From Marinobacter manganoxydans MnI7-9 (lineage in GTDB: Bacteria; Pseudomonadota; Gammaproteobacteria; Pseudomonadales; Oleiphilaceae): a stretch of 64,000 nt of DNA. The notes under the pieces are model-generated. The model made no database searches. It was not told where the DNA came from and worked only from the letters and a program-made list of their open reading frames with translations. Location of the stretch: positions 62,001 through 126,000 of the forward strand of contig NZ_AGTR01000084.1 in NCBI RefSeq assembly GCF_000235625.1, read 5' to 3'. Shown here piece after piece: positions 63,974-64,000 of this stretch (the first letter of the stretch is position 1; every line of letters starts with the position of its first letter). A program made the position numbers and the translations under genes.

Positions 63974-64000
63974 GACTTCTCCTGAACAGTGCTCCAGCGT

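Overview
This 64-kb window is chromosomal DNA of a GC-rich gammaproteobacterium, most like a marine Marinobacter or a close relative. That is an inference from gene families and synteny by eye: the PA2778/PA2779 pair, ydbH-ynbE-ydbL, argO/argP, RluF, a RIO kinase, oleate hydratase and PCu(A)C. About 65 protein genes pack the window and no gap exceeds 300 bases. The longest gaps are 48147-48429 (holds a structured repeat), 46212-46471 (nothing recognised beyond a short hairpin) and 60635-60892 (a short dyad). No rRNA, tRNA, CRISPR array, prophage or insertion sequence was seen.

Layout. 1-7068: a PP2C phosphatase (cut by the window edge) coupled to a membrane Ser/Thr kinase, a phospholipase D-like protein, a CsoSCA-like carbonic anhydrase, and the PA2779/PA2778 pair. 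6430-8503: a zinc-responsive unit, in which a perfect Zur-type palindrome lies upstream of a COG0523 GTPase and a methyltransferase with an N-terminal CxxC/CxxC pair. 8638-20263: RluF, the ydbL/ynbE/ydbH envelope-lipid operon, a GNAT-nitrilase fusion, ThpR, two SDRs, a lipase-like hydrolase, ArfB, SRAP, DJ-1, an RHH protein and an Acg-type nitroreductase. 20438-30410: an NlpC/P60 lipoprotein, the ArgO exporter with divergent ArgP, small enzymes and membrane proteins, RNase Z, and a 1253-aa DUF1631/GGDEF/EAL protein. 30613-37705: a cold-shock protein, then an Lrp-type regulator facing a fused indolepyruvate ferredoxin oxidoreductase, an aromatic aminotransferase and a sodium:amino-acid symporter. 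Together these form a likely aromatic amino acid uptake and oxidation operon, closed by a terminator.

37712-48882: mixed housekeeping genes including a RIO kinase, MtfA, oleate hydratase and a PCu(A)C copper chaperone. 48881-55504: an iron-uptake locus with an ABC exporter, FhuC-, FhuD- and FhuB-like importer parts and a FhuF-like reductase. Three similar Fur-like boxes flank it, together with a 36-codon membrane-protein ORF. 55632-63973: a PQQ-type sugar dehydrogenase, GFA, two aldo/keto reductases (one with a Tat signal, coupled to a DUF6064 membrane protein), a tandem thioredoxin-fold protein, PBP4-like DacB, a FAS1 lipoprotein of visibly lower GC, and a DUF2798 gene broken by an amber codon.

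The most unusual signal is a pair of ~108-bp intergenic elements (48214-48321 and 59722-59830). Each has a long outer stem enclosing two short hairpins. The hairpin loops are nearly identical between copies while the outer stems are unrelated in sequence yet self-complementary in each, which points to selection on a cloverleaf-like fold.
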